This document shows, one piece after another, positions 38,820 through 46,604 of a stretch of DNA of 64,000 bases (positions within the stretch are counted from its first letter, which is position 1; the number at the start of each line of letters is the position of its first letter). Source of the stretch: Maricaulaceae bacterium (GTDB taxonomy: Bacteria; Pseudomonadota; Alphaproteobacteria; Caulobacterales; Maricaulaceae); assembly GCA_026126205.1 (NCBI GenBank), contig JAHCJP010000007.1, positions 62,001 to 126,000 on the forward strand. Direction: 5' to 3'. The position numbers were made by a program, and so were the translations under genes. The notes under the pieces were generated by a model, which was not told where the DNA came from, did not search any database, and saw only the letters and a list, made by a program, of their open reading frames with translations.

Positions 38820-39635
38820 TCACAACGCAATCTCCGTTTCGCCGGTGATCTCCACCGGACCGTCCAGCGTCACATGCCCGTCCTCGCGCCACACCGCGCG
38901 CAGCTCGCCGCCGTCGGCGACGATCACCGCCTCGCGCCCGGTCAGGCCGCGCCGCGCGGCGCAGACCAGCGCCGCCGCCGCGCCGGTGCCGCAGGCTCTG
39001 GTCAGCCCCGTCCCGCGCTCCCACACCTTCAGACGGATGCGGTCCGGCGCCAGCACCTGCGCGAAACCGGCGTTGACGCGCTCCGGAAACAGCGGGTCAT
39101 GCTCGACCACGGGGCCGATCTCGCGCACCGGCAGCGCCTCGACGTCATCGACGAAGAACACCGCGTGCGGATTGCCCATCGACGCCGCGCCGGGGGCGGA
39201 CAGGCGCACGCCCGCCGCCTCGACCGCGTAGTCCAGCGCCACGGTGTCCATCGCCCGCGCCAGCGGTATGTCGCGCCATCCCGTGCGGGCCGGGCCGAGA
39301 TCGACGCGGGCGCGCAGGGCGCCGGTGCGCTCCGCCGCCAGCGGGCCGGCGGCGGAATCGAGCGTCAGCGCCGCCGCCCCGCTTTCATCCATCAGCCACA
39401 GCGCCGCGGCGCGCGCGCCATTGCCGCAGGCGCCGCTCTCGCCGCCGTCGGCGTTGAACACGCGCATGAAGGCGGCATGGCCCTCGCCCGCCGCCTCCAG
39501 GACCAGCAATTGGTCAAAGCCGTACTGCTCCGCCAGCGCGCGCACCGCCGCCGCCGAAGGCCGCGGCGCCGGGCCGCCGCGGGCGTCGGCCAGCAGGAAG
39601 GCGTTGCCCGCCCCGTTGATCAGCATCGCGCGCAT
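38820..39635 (-). CDS. dapF: Diaminopimelate epimerase
   Basis: 271 residues; LL- to meso-diaminopimelate for lysine and peptidoglycan. The two catalytic Cys are in GACGNGARAAA (~68) and TRACGTGAAAALV (~213); MGNPHAVFFVDD and the N/C half-barrel symmetry fit. The first motif reads NGAGNAFLLAD where most DapF have GLGNDF(V/I), so the usual Asp is Ala while the Asn is kept. Length is normal and both active-site loops are intact, so it is probably functional. Confidence 0.9.
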   Translation of the reverse strand: MRAMLINGAGNAFLLADARGGPAPRPSAAAVRALAEQYGFDQLLVLEAAGEGHAAFMRVFNADGGESGACGNGARAAALWLMDESGAAALTLDSAAGPLAAERTGALRARVDLGPARTGWRDIPLARAMDTVALDYAVEAAGVRLSAPGAASMGNPHAVFFVDDVEALPVREIGPVVEHDPLFPERVNAGFAQVLAPDRIRLKVWERGTGLTRACGTGAAAALVCAARRGLTGREAVIVADGGELRAVWREDGHVTLDGPVEITGETEIAL

Positions 39636-39725
39636 GTGAGAGGGCTAGCGGCCATTCTGTTTTGCGTAAAGCGCCGGGTTTGGGTTTTATAGCGCCTGAC
39701 GAATCCTGACGAGGGAGCTGGACCG

Positions 39726-41948
39726 ATGAACAAGACCCTTTGGACCGCGGCCGCATCCGCCGCCGCGCTGGCGCTGGCCGCCTGCGGCGAGCAGACGCCA
39801 TACGCACCGCCCGCCGATGATGGAGCCGCCATGGACGCCGCCCCCGCCGCCGAACGCCGGATCGTGGAGATCGACCCCGACAACGATCCCCGCGTCTGGC
39901 TGGAGGAAGTGGAGGGCGAGGAGGCGCTGAACTGGGCCCGCGCCGAGAACCAGCGCGCCTATGAGCGCCTGCAGGGCGACGCCCGTTACGAGGAGTTCTT
40001 CGGCCAGGCGCTGGAGATCTATCAGAGCCAGGACCGCATCCCCTTCGGCAGCGTGCGCGGCGATTACGTCTATAATTTCTGGCAGGACGCGCAGAACACC
40101 CACGGCCTGTGGCGGCGCGCGACGCTGGAAAGCTATCTGTCCAACGACATCGAATGGGAGACGATCCTCGATCTCGACGCGCTGGCCGCCGAGGAGGGGA
40201 TGAACTGGGTGTGGCGCGGGGCCTCCTGCGCGCCGCTGCCTTCCACCCGCTGCATCCTCACCCTGTCCAATGGCGGCCTGGACGCCGCGCACCGGCGCGA
40301 GTTCGACATCGAGGAGCGCGCCTTCGTCGAAGGCGGGTTCGTGATTCCCGAAACCAAGGGCGGGACCAGCTGGGCCGACGAGGACACGCTGATGATCGCC
40401 ACGGCGCTGGACCCGGAGACCACCACCGATTCCGGCTATCCGTTCGCGGTGCAGCGCTGGGCGCGCGGAACGCCGCTGTCCGAGGCCGCGGAAGCGATCC
40501 GCGGCGAGCGCGCCAATGTCGGCGTCTGGACCGCCCGCCTGGAAGGCACGGACGGCGAGGCGCACGTGCTGGCCGTGCAGCGCGTCACCTTCTTCGAGGG
40601 AATCAACTGGGTGCTGCCGGAGGAGGGCGAACCCGTCGCCCTGCCGCTGCCGTTGCGCCACAGCCTGGACGGGCTGTATCGCGGCCAGCTGGTGTTCCGC
40701 ATCAACCAGGACTGGTCGCCGGAAGGCGACACCGCCACCTATCCGCAAGGCTCGGTGCTGTCCTTCGACCTGAATGAATTCCTCGACACCGGCGAACTGC
40801 CCCGCGTGCATATCGTGTTCGCGCCCGGCGCGCGGCAGTCGGTGCGCTCGGTCGGCGTCTCGGCCTCTGCGGTGTTGATGGCGATCGACGAGAACGTCAC
40901 CGGCGGCGCTTTCGCCTTCGACTTCAACGGCGACGGCTGGACGATGAGCGAGATCGCCACGCCGGACAATCTCGCCATCTCGATGTTCGGAGCCAGCCCG
41001 GAGCACAATGTCGCCTTCCTGAGCGTGCAGGGCTTCCTGACCCCGTCCTCGATGTATGTGATCGACGCGGCGGCGCGCTCGGCGCGGCTGGCGAAATCCT
41101 CTCCGGCCTGGTTCGACGCCGAGGGGCTGATCGTCGAGCAGCACGAGGTGCGCTCGCCGGACGGCACCTACATTCCCTATTTCCTGGTGCGGCGCGAGGA
41201 CATCGAACTGAACGGCGACACGCCGGTGTTCCTGCACGCCTATGGCGGGTTCCAGATCACCTCCAGCCCCGGCTATTCGGGCGTGCGCGGCCGGCTGTGG
41301 CTGGAGCGCGGCGGCGCCTTCGCGCTGGCCAATATCCGCGGCGGCGGCGAGTTCGGCCCGGCCTGGCACCAGGCGGGGCTGAAGACCGAGCGCCAGCGCA
41401 TCTATGACGACATGATCGCCGTGGCCGAGGACCTGATCCGCCGCGGCGTGACGCGGCCCGACCGGCTGGGCGTCAATGGCGGGTCGAACGGCGGCCTGCT
41501 GACCGGGGTGATGTACACCCAGCGCCCGGACCTGTGGGGCGCGGTGGTCAGCGCCGTGCCGCTGCTCGACATGCTGCGCTATCACCGGCTGCTGGCCGGG
41601 GCGAGCTGGATGGGCGAGTACGGCGACCCGGACGATCCGGTGGAGGGCGCCTTCCTGCGCTCGATCTCGCCCTATCACAATGTCGACGCCAACGCCGACT
41701 ATCCGGAGATCTACATCTACACCTCGACCAAGGATGACCGCGTCCATCCCGGCCACGCCCGCAAGATGGCGCACCTGCTCAGCGAGCTGGGCCATCCGTA
41801 TCTCTATTACGAGAACATCGAGGGCGGCCATTCGGCGGCGGCGAATCTGGAGGAGCTCGCCCGGCGCGACGCCATGCTCTACGTGTTCATGAGCCAGCGG
41901 CTGATGGACCGGCCCGCGGCCGGGGAAGCGGACGGGGCGGAGGAGTAG
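39726..41948 (+). CDS. Prolyl oligopeptidase-family (S9A) lipoprotein
   Basis: 740 residues. Lipoprotein signal (AAALALAACGE; Cys ~20) then a beta-propeller domain and a C-terminal alpha/beta hydrolase domain. Catalytic Ser in NGGSNGGLL (~586), Asp in TSTKDDRVHPGHARKM (~671) and His in IEGGHSAAAN (~701); YGGFQITSSPGYSG and ANIRGGGEFGPAWHQAG are the oxyanion/entrance motifs of S9A. Cleaves proline-containing peptides, here probably in the periplasm or outer membrane. Starts 90 bp from divergent dapF. Confidence 0.92.
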   Translation: MNKTLWTAAASAAALALAACGEQTPYAPPADDGAAMDAAPAAERRIVEIDPDNDPRVWLEEVEGEEALNWARAENQRAYERLQGDARYEEFFGQALEIYQSQDRIPFGSVRGDYVYNFWQDAQNTHGLWRRATLESYLSNDIEWETILDLDALAAEEGMNWVWRGASCAPLPSTRCILTLSNGGLDAAHRREFDIEERAFVEGGFVIPETKGGTSWADEDTLMIATALDPETTTDSGYPFAVQRWARGTPLSEAAEAIRGERANVGVWTARLEGTDGEAHVLAVQRVTFFEGINWVLPEEGEPVALPLPLRHSLDGLYRGQLVFRINQDWSPEGDTATYPQGSVLSFDLNEFLDTGELPRVHIVFAPGARQSVRSVGVSASAVLMAIDENVTGGAFAFDFNGDGWTMSEIATPDNLAISMFGASPEHNVAFLSVQGFLTPSSMYVIDAAARSARLAKSSPAWFDAEGLIVEQHEVRSPDGTYIPYFLVRREDIELNGDTPVFLHAYGGFQITSSPGYSGVRGRLWLERGGAFALANIRGGGEFGPAWHQAGLKTERQRIYDDMIAVAEDLIRRGVTRPDRLGVNGGSNGGLLTGVMYTQRPDLWGAVVSAVPLLDMLRYHRLLAGASWMGEYGDPDDPVEGAFLRSISPYHNVDANADYPEIYIYTSTKDDRVHPGHARKMAHLLSELGHPYLYYENIEGGHSAAANLEELARRDAMLYVFMSQRLMDRPAAGEADGAEE

Positions 41949-42067
41949 GGGGGCGCTTTTCCCCTGCACCCCTCTGCGGCCGATCCCCGGTTCAAAACGG
42001 CGTGCCGCATTGAGCAAGCTCAAACCACGTCATTCCGGGCGCGGCGCGGCTCGCCATTGACGCGCTC

Positions 42068-42091
42068 ACCCTCCCCCGGCGCGGGGAGGGT
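42068..42091. terminator. Hairpin after the S9A peptidase gene
   Basis: ACCCTCCCC (42068-42076) pairs with GGGGAGGGT (42083-42091) around a 6-nt loop. GC-rich without a T-run, so termination is likely but not certain. Confidence 0.4.
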
Positions 42092-42194
42092 CACGAGGGG
42101 CGGCGCAGCCGTTCCGAGTGGGGTGGGGGGCGAATGGCGCGAACGGAAACTTCCCCCCACCCCGGCCCTCCGGCCTGACGGCCGTAGGACCGAC

Positions 42195-42213
42195 CCCCGG
42201 ATCAAGTCCGGGG
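42195..42213. repeat. REP-like palindrome, CCCCGGA type
   Basis: CCCCGGA-tcaag-TCCGGGG: a 7-bp stem and 5-nt loop, followed by CAGGCTC. The same arms and the same CAGGCTC flank occur at 51860-51894 inside an RHS gene, showing that this is a dispersed family. Confidence 0.7.
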
Positions 42214-42326
42214 CAGGCTCTCCCCACGTTGGGGGAGGGTATGAAGCGTCGCCGTTCGTTGCTGACCTGAGCCGGCGAGCAGCGACAGGGCGCAGAAGCT
42301 GAACTTATCCAACACCCTGCACCGCT

Positions 42327-42356
42327 TCCCGGACGGGCCGCAGGCCCGATCCGGGA
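42327..42356. repeat. REP-like palindrome, long-stem type
   Basis: TCCCGGA-CGGGCC-gca-GGCCCG-a-TCCGGGA: 13 base pairs with a single bulged A and a 3-nt loop. Outer arms are related to those of the CCCCGGA-type repeats. Confidence 0.65.
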
Positions 42357-42796
42357 TCCAGCAAACCATTGATCGCGCGGGGAAGCCGGGCCCCGGCTCG
42401 CGCGGCGCGCGGCCGGGGAGCGGCGGGCGGGGCGTGAACTTATCCGCACCGGCTGATCTGGCCGTATACTTCCCCCTGTTCCGGCTGCTTCGGAGGGCGC
42501 GGGCCCGCGTCGGCAAGCGGCGGCCGGAAGTGCGGAGCGCGTCCGTCCCGCCGGGGTGACGTCCGGCGGGCCCGGCGCGGCCGGCGGCGGGGGCGGACGA
42601 CACTAACCGCCCGATCGTACCCATCCGCCGCCCTGGAAACGGGGGCGAGAGCGTCCGGGAAATCTCCGCGCGCGGGACGCCGATGGCGTCAGGCGTATCC
42701 ATGACCGCGTAATCAGACGCCCACGGCGTCCCGCGCGTCCCTCCACCCGTCCATACCCCCGCGCCAAATGGCGGCGGGGCGATAGGCGCAGGGGGC

Positions 42797-43480
42797 CTAA
42801 CCCCCCTCCTTGGCCCCGTAGCGGCAGAGATCGCGCACCGCGCAGGCGGGGCAATCTGGCCGCCGCGCCTTGCACACATAACGCCCGTGCAGAATCAGCC
42901 AGTGATGCGCGCCCTTTTTGAAACGCGCCGGGGTGATGCGCTCCAGCTTCTGCTCCACCTCCAGCGGGGTTTTTCCGGGCGCGAGGCCGGTGCGGTTGCC
43001 GACGCGGAAGATATGGGTGTCGACGGCGATGGTCGGTTCGCCGAACGCCTCGTTCAGCACCACGTTCGCGGTCTTGCGGCCGACGCCCGGCAGGGCTTCC
43101 AGCGCCGCGCGCTCCCGCGGCGCCTGCCCGCCATGGCGCTCGACCAGGATCCGCGACAGCGCGGCGACATTCTTCGCCTTGGTGCGGTAAAGCCCGATGG
43201 TTTTGATCAGCTCCGCGATGCGCGCCTCGCCCAGCGCCGCCATCTTCTCCGGCGTATCGGCGGCGGCGAACAGCGCCGGTGTGGCCTTGTTGACGCCGAC
43301 ATCGGTGGCCTGCGCCGACAGCACCACCGCGACCAGCAGGGTGAAGGGATTCGCATAGTCCAGCTCGGTGCGCGGATCGGGGCGGTCCTGCGCCAGCGCG
43401 GCGAAGAAGCGCTCGGCCTCCACCGCCGTAAACGGCTTCGGCGCAGCGGACTTGCGGGCTTTTGGCGGTCTTGCGGTCAT
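42797..43480 (-). CDS. nth: Endonuclease III
   Basis: 227 residues; base-excision repair glycosylase/AP lyase for oxidised pyrimidines. Helix-hairpin-helix LEALPGVGRKTANVVLNEAFG (split ~125-145) with catalytic Lys, the GPD-equivalent Asp in TIAVDTHIFRVGNRTGLA, and a C-terminal [4Fe-4S] loop with Cys spacing 6-2-5 (C-KARRPD-C-PA-C-AVRDL-C). Acidic/basic N-terminal extension of ~20 residues. Divergent from the DUF2244 gene, a frequent pairing in alphaproteobacteria. Confidence 0.96.
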   Translation of the reverse strand: MTARPPKARKSAAPKPFTAVEAERFFAALAQDRPDPRTELDYANPFTLLVAVVLSAQATDVGVNKATPALFAAADTPEKMAALGEARIAELIKTIGLYRTKAKNVAALSRILVERHGGQAPRERAALEALPGVGRKTANVVLNEAFGEPTIAVDTHIFRVGNRTGLAPGKTPLEVEQKLERITPARFKKGAHHWLILHGRYVCKARRPDCPACAVRDLCRYGAKEGG

Positions 43481-43544
43481 GACCCGCAGTTAGCCGCCTG
43501 CGGCCGCCGGTGTCATCCCGTTTCCTGCGCGTTATCATGGCGGC

Positions 43545-44087
43545 GTGAGCGCCGAGTACGAAACCTGGCCCGCCGAGGACGCCGCGCCCGCTCCGCCGCT
43601 GGCGCCATTGTTCATGGACGCCGAACTGTTCCCCAACCGCTCGCTGCCCAACACCGGGTTCTTCGTGCTGATGGGCGTGCTGATCGCGCTGGCCTTCACC
43701 GCCGGGGCCGTGTTCGCCAGCATCGGGGCCTGGCCGGTGCCGTTCTTCTTCGGGCTGGAGATCGTGCTGGTCTGGCTGGCCTTCAAACTCAGCTACCGCC
43801 AGGGGCGGCGCCGGGAGCTGATCCGCATCGGCGCCGACCGCATCGCCGTGCATCGCCGCCACCCCAACGGCCGCGTGCGCCATTACGTGCTGCCAACCGC
43901 CTGGACGCGGGCCGAGATCGCCCGCCCCGGCGAGCATCAGGCGCAATTACGCCTCGCCGCCTATGGCCGGACGCTGGTGCTGGGCGCGTTCCTGAGCCCT
44001 GCTGAACGCGAACGATTGGGCGTTGCGGTGATCCGCGCTCTTGGCCGCGCCCGCGCCGCGCCGCAAGAAGCGGGTGGCGGGGCGTGA
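43545..44087 (+). CDS. DUF2244 membrane protein
   Basis: 180 residues with two closely spaced transmembrane helices (~40-62 and ~65-85). Signature elements PNRSLPNTGFFVLM, FFFGLEIVLVWLAFKLSYRQGRRRELIRI (split) and a cytoplasmic beta-rich tail with VLPTAWTRAEI and RTLVLGAFLSPAERERL are those of DUF2244. Function unknown; the family is often near nth and respiratory genes. Confidence 0.85.
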   Translation: MSAEYETWPAEDAAPAPPLAPLFMDAELFPNRSLPNTGFFVLMGVLIALAFTAGAVFASIGAWPVPFFFGLEIVLVWLAFKLSYRQGRRRELIRIGADRIAVHRRHPNGRVRHYVLPTAWTRAEIARPGEHQAQLRLAAYGRTLVLGAFLSPAERERLGVAVIRALGRARAAPQEAGGGA

Positions 44088-44109
44088 GCGCGCGCGCCAT
44101 TCTGCCGCC

Positions 44110-44976
44110 ATGACCGCGACAATCGTGAAATTCTCTCCCGAAGCCGGCTACCGCCTCGACGAGGCCAGCCGCGACTATCCGCGCATCGCCGCGGCGCTCG
44201 CCTTTCTGGGCGAGCGCTGGCGCGACCAGCCGGACCTGGAGGCCGCGGCCCGCGCCGCAGGCCTGTCCCCGCACCATTTCCAGCGTGTGTTCACCCGCTG
44301 GGTCGGCGTGTCGCCGAAGCGCTATTCCGGGGCGCTGGCCCATGACGCGGCGCGCGCCGCAATCGACGACGGCGCCAGCGTGCTGGACGCCGCCTTCGAG
44401 GCCGGCCTGTCCGGCCCCGGCCGGCTGCACGACCTGTTCATCGCCCATGAGGCGGCGACGCCGGGCGATGCCAGACGGCGCGGAGCGGGGCTGAGCTTCA
44501 CCTGGGGCGCGGCGCCCAGCCCGTTCGGGACCGCGGTGCTGCTGATCGCGCCACGCGGTCTGTCGTCACTGGGCTTCGCCGACCCGGATGTCGAAACCGG
44601 GTTCGAGGACTTCCGCCGCCGCTGGCCGGCGGCGACGTTTACCCGCGACGACGGCGCCGCGCGCGACTGGGCGGCGCGGATTTTCGCCGGCGACGGCCCG
44701 GTGCCGCTGGCGCTCTACGGCACGCCCTGGCAGCGGCAGGTGTGGCGGGCGCTGCTCGCGATCCCGCCCGGGGCGACCACCAGCTATCGCGCCATCGCCG
44801 AACAGGTGTGCACGCCGAAGGCCAGCCGCGCCGTCGGCGCGGCTGTGGGGGCCAACCCGGTGTCGTGGCTGATACCCTGTCACCGCGTGCTGGCCAGCGA
44901 CGGCCGCCTGACCGGCTATCACTGGGGCGTGGCGCGAAAGCGCGCCATGCTGGCATGGGAGGCCGCAAGGGCGTAA
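44110..44976 (+). CDS. Ada-like AraC regulator fused to O6-methylguanine-DNA methyltransferase
   Basis: 288 residues. Residues ~1-110 form an AraC-type HTH (LEAARAAGLSPHHFQRVFTRWVGVSP split at ~45-70, KRYSGALAHDAARAAI). Residues ~115-288 form the methyltransferase with TPWQRQVWRALLAIPPGATTSYRAIAE, GAAVGANPVSWLIPCHRV (acceptor Cys ~257) and GYHWGVARKRAMLAWE. The N-terminal Cys-rich phosphotriester-sensing domain of E. coli Ada is absent, so it repairs O6-alkylguanine but cannot sense via phosphotriesters; the intact HTH suggests it still binds DNA. Overlaps nothing; 22 bp after the DUF2244 gene. Confidence 0.9.
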   Translation: MTATIVKFSPEAGYRLDEASRDYPRIAAALAFLGERWRDQPDLEAAARAAGLSPHHFQRVFTRWVGVSPKRYSGALAHDAARAAIDDGASVLDAAFEAGLSGPGRLHDLFIAHEAATPGDARRRGAGLSFTWGAAPSPFGTAVLLIAPRGLSSLGFADPDVETGFEDFRRRWPAATFTRDDGAARDWAARIFAGDGPVPLALYGTPWQRQVWRALLAIPPGATTSYRAIAEQVCTPKASRAVGAAVGANPVSWLIPCHRVLASDGRLTGYHWGVARKRAMLAWEAARA

Positions 44977-44987
44977 ATAGCCCTGCC

Positions 44988-45548
44988 ATGTATCTTGATC
45001 CGTTCTCAATCGCCGCCATCGCGGCGCTGACCGGCGCCGCCGGCCTGATCGTGCGCTGGGCGCTGGCCCGCGCCGCGCTGCGCGCCGAGGCCGCCGCGGA
45101 ATATGAAGAACGCTTGCGCAGCCGCCCCGGCACCGTCGCCGGGGTGGAGCGCACGGCCTTTATCCGGCTTTACGCAGCCGCCTTCGAGCCGCGCTGGGCG
45201 CTCTACGCCGCCGCCGCGCTGGCGGGCGCCGTCGCCGTCACCCCGCTGGCGCTGTCGGGGCTGGTCATCGTCTGGGACGCGCTGTGGCGGCTGAACGGCG
45301 CGCCGCCCCTGTTCGCCGCCGGCTATTACCCGTGGATGTTCTACATGTTCTTCGCCGTCGTCGGTGTGTGGGCGCTGTGCGGCTGGCTGGCGGCGCGCAT
45401 CCATCATTTGCGCGCGCCGGAACCGTTCCAGGCCGCGCTGGCCCGCGCCCGCGGCGAACCGTTCGACGCGGTGGAGATCCCCCGCCCGCGGCCGAAATGG
45501 GCGCGCCGCATCCGCCGCCCCGAAGCCGGACCCGCCGAGGAGGGCTGA
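44988..45548 (+). CDS. Uncharacterised membrane protein
   Basis: 186 residues from ATG 44988 (MYLDPFSIAAIAALTGAAG). Three hydrophobic segments: ~6-24, ~70-95 and ~112-135, with an Arg/Glu-rich loop after the first and a basic, proline-containing C-terminus (EIPRPRPKWARRIRRPE). No family recognised. Lies 11 bp after the Ada-like gene and 4 bp before the VOC gene on the same strand, so probably part of one transcript. Confidence 0.65.
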   Translation: MYLDPFSIAAIAALTGAAGLIVRWALARAALRAEAAAEYEERLRSRPGTVAGVERTAFIRLYAAAFEPRWALYAAAALAGAVAVTPLALSGLVIVWDALWRLNGAPPLFAAGYYPWMFYMFFAVVGVWALCGWLAARIHHLRAPEPFQAALARARGEPFDAVEIPRPRPKWARRIRRPEAGPAEEG

Positions 45549-45552
45549 CGCG

Positions 45553-46017
45553 ATGGAGTATCTGCACGCGATGGTGCGCGTCTCGGACCTTGACGCCTCG
45601 CTGCGCTTTTATTGCGACGGGCTAGGCCTGAAGGAAATCCGGCGCATCGACAACGAGGCCGGGCGCTTCACCCTTGTGTTCCTCGCCAGCCCGGACGACC
45701 TCGCCCGCGGCGGGTTTTCGGGCGAGGAGCGTCCCATGCCCGCCGGCCTGCCCTGCGTGGAGCTGACCTGGAACTGGGACGAGGCGGGCTATGACGGCGG
45801 GCGCAATTTCGGCCATCTCGCCTGGCGGGTGAAGGACATCTACGCCCTGTGCGCGCATCTGCAGGGCATGGGCTATGTCATCGCCCGGCCGCCGCGCGAC
45901 GGGCGCATGGCTTTCGTGCGCTCACCGGACGCCATTTCGATCGAGCTGCTGCAGGCCGGCGACGCCCTGCCGCCCGCCGAACCCTGGGCGTCGATGGGCA
46001 ATACCGGAAGCTGGTGA
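45553..46017 (+). CDS. VOC-family protein, lactoylglutathione lyase type
   Basis: 154 residues, a glyoxalase I-like fold of two beta-alpha-beta-beta-beta units. HAMVRVSDLDASLRFYCDGLGLKE (His ~5 as metal ligand), LPCVELTWNWDEAGYDGGRNFGHLAWRVKDIY split with His in GHLAW, and PDAISIELLQAGD (Glu ligand). Matches GloA (methylglyoxal detoxification) closely in motif order, though VOC proteins can have other substrates. 4 bp after the preceding gene. Confidence 0.83.
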   Translation: MEYLHAMVRVSDLDASLRFYCDGLGLKEIRRIDNEAGRFTLVFLASPDDLARGGFSGEERPMPAGLPCVELTWNWDEAGYDGGRNFGHLAWRVKDIYALCAHLQGMGYVIARPPRDGRMAFVRSPDAISIELLQAGDALPPAEPWASMGNTGSW

Positions 46018-46024
46018 CGGCAAT

Positions 46025-46050
46025 CGGGGGGTCTGCAAGCAGACCCCCCG
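46025..46050. terminator. Bidirectional terminator with a 12-bp perfect stem
   Basis: CGGGGGGTCTGC-aa-GCAGACCCCCCG lies between the rightward VOC gene (ends 46017) and the leftward small gene (ends 46057). The stem is uninterrupted; sterically the loop is four nucleotides once the innermost pair opens. Confidence 0.7.
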
Positions 46051-46056
46051 AAATGA

Positions 46057-46245
46057 TTAGGCATACTGGATCAGAATCCAAGTCACGGCCTTGCCCGCGT
46101 AGGGCGGCATGACATTGCCTTTCGCGATCGGCGCCGTGGTGGTCGGATACCCATCGACCTTCCAGACACCGCTTTCCGGGCACTTCTGGCCCGTCCGCGC
46201 CCGCGTGCCGATAGGTGCGCGGCTCTTGAGGGCACCATAATTCAT
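46057..46245 (-). CDS. Small conserved-looking protein behind a structured leader
   Basis: 62 residues. A very strong ribosome site, TAAGGAGAAG, lies 5 nt before the ATG at 46245, better than most genes here. The sequence has RARTGQKCPESGVW, KVDGYPTTTAPIAKGNVMPP and YAGKAVTWILIQYA; the CPxSGxW ... IAKGNxMPPY pattern recalls small uncharacterised proteins from rhizobia and T6SS-linked loci, but I cannot name the family. One Cys, no signal peptide. Followed by a perfect terminator and preceded by three hairpins at 46290-46406. Isolated and probably abundantly translated. Confidence 0.75.
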   Translation of the reverse strand: MNYGALKSRAPIGTRARTGQKCPESGVWKVDGYPTTTAPIAKGNVMPPYAGKAVTWILIQYA

Positions 46246-46289
46246 GGCCTCTTCTCCTTATTGCGACCGGATTGACGGGTGGGGCGTTA

Positions 46290-46406
46290 CGGTGAAAGGT
46301 AGCGGTTGTCAGGCGCGCCTTTCACCGGCGTGACCGACACGATGCGGCGGTCGCATAACCGCTCCGCATCGGTCAAGGGGACGGTGCGCGCGAACGCACC
46401 GTCCCC
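46290..46406 (-). promoter_or_regulatory. Three tandem hairpins in the leader of the small gene
   Basis: Hairpin 1: CGGTGAAAGG (46290-46299) with CCTTTCACCG (46318-46327). Hairpin 2: CGATGCGG (46340-46347) with CCGCATCG (46364-46371), extended inward by CGGT/ACCG and outward by TGACC/GGTCA with small bulges. Hairpin 3: GGGGACGGTGCG (46377-46388) with CGCACCGTCCCC (46395-46406), 6-nt loop. They lie 45-161 bp upstream of the leftward small gene, so they would be read in the order 3-2-1 in its 5' UTR. No T-run follows hairpin 3 on either strand. Could be a structured leader, an independent small RNA or a stability element; none matches a riboswitch I recognise. Confidence 0.6.
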
Positions 46407-46604
46407 TCCCCGCATAGAAAATCCAGCGACTCCGCCATTGAGGCAAGTAGATTCTTAGCACTTACGCGCAACGTTTGCTAACGCATTGTTTTTTTAATAT
46501 AAATAGCTGATCTTTTTGTGGGGTGACTTTATACCCCCCACTCCTAACTAGTCCGAATCAAAGCGATCATTGGGTCACGAATCGACTGGGTGTTCTTGCT
46601 TTGA
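46407..46604. other. AT-rich intergenic stretch
   Basis: No gene seen. A markedly AT-rich segment (about 46445-46545, including a run of seven T followed by aatataaat) probably holds the promoter for the structured leader on the minus strand. A 7-bp inverted repeat TCAAAGC/GCTTTGA (46558-46564 and 46598-46604) abuts the stop of the next leftward gene and may be its terminator. Confidence 0.4.

Larger units (their letters stand above)
41949..42796. other. Palindrome-rich non-coding region
   Basis: About 850 bp with no convincing gene; long open frames here are GC-driven. It is packed with inverted repeats: a 9-bp hairpin at 42068-42091 just after the peptidase gene, an 11-bp stem GGGGTGGGGGG/CCCCCCACCCC at 42120-42163, and REP-like palindromes at 42195-42213 and 42327-42356. 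Short sequence phrases (for instance GTCCGGGGCAGGCTC) recur inside the RHS island near 51.9 kb. Confidence 0.7.

Noticed and set aside
39687..42023. 778-codon open frame on the minus strand opposite the S9A peptidase gene
   Set aside because: It is an exact antisense shadow of a gene with complete catalytic motifs; its translation is Arg/His/Gln-rich without domains, a common artefact at high GC.
42202..42879. Open frames through the region between the peptidase gene and nth
   Set aside because: They consist of REP-like palindromes and GC-biased codons, have no ribosome sites, and run into nth on the same strand out of frame.
46290..46406. Hairpin array as a CRISPR
   Set aside because: The three hairpins have different sequences and spacings; there are no identical repeats and no cas genes.
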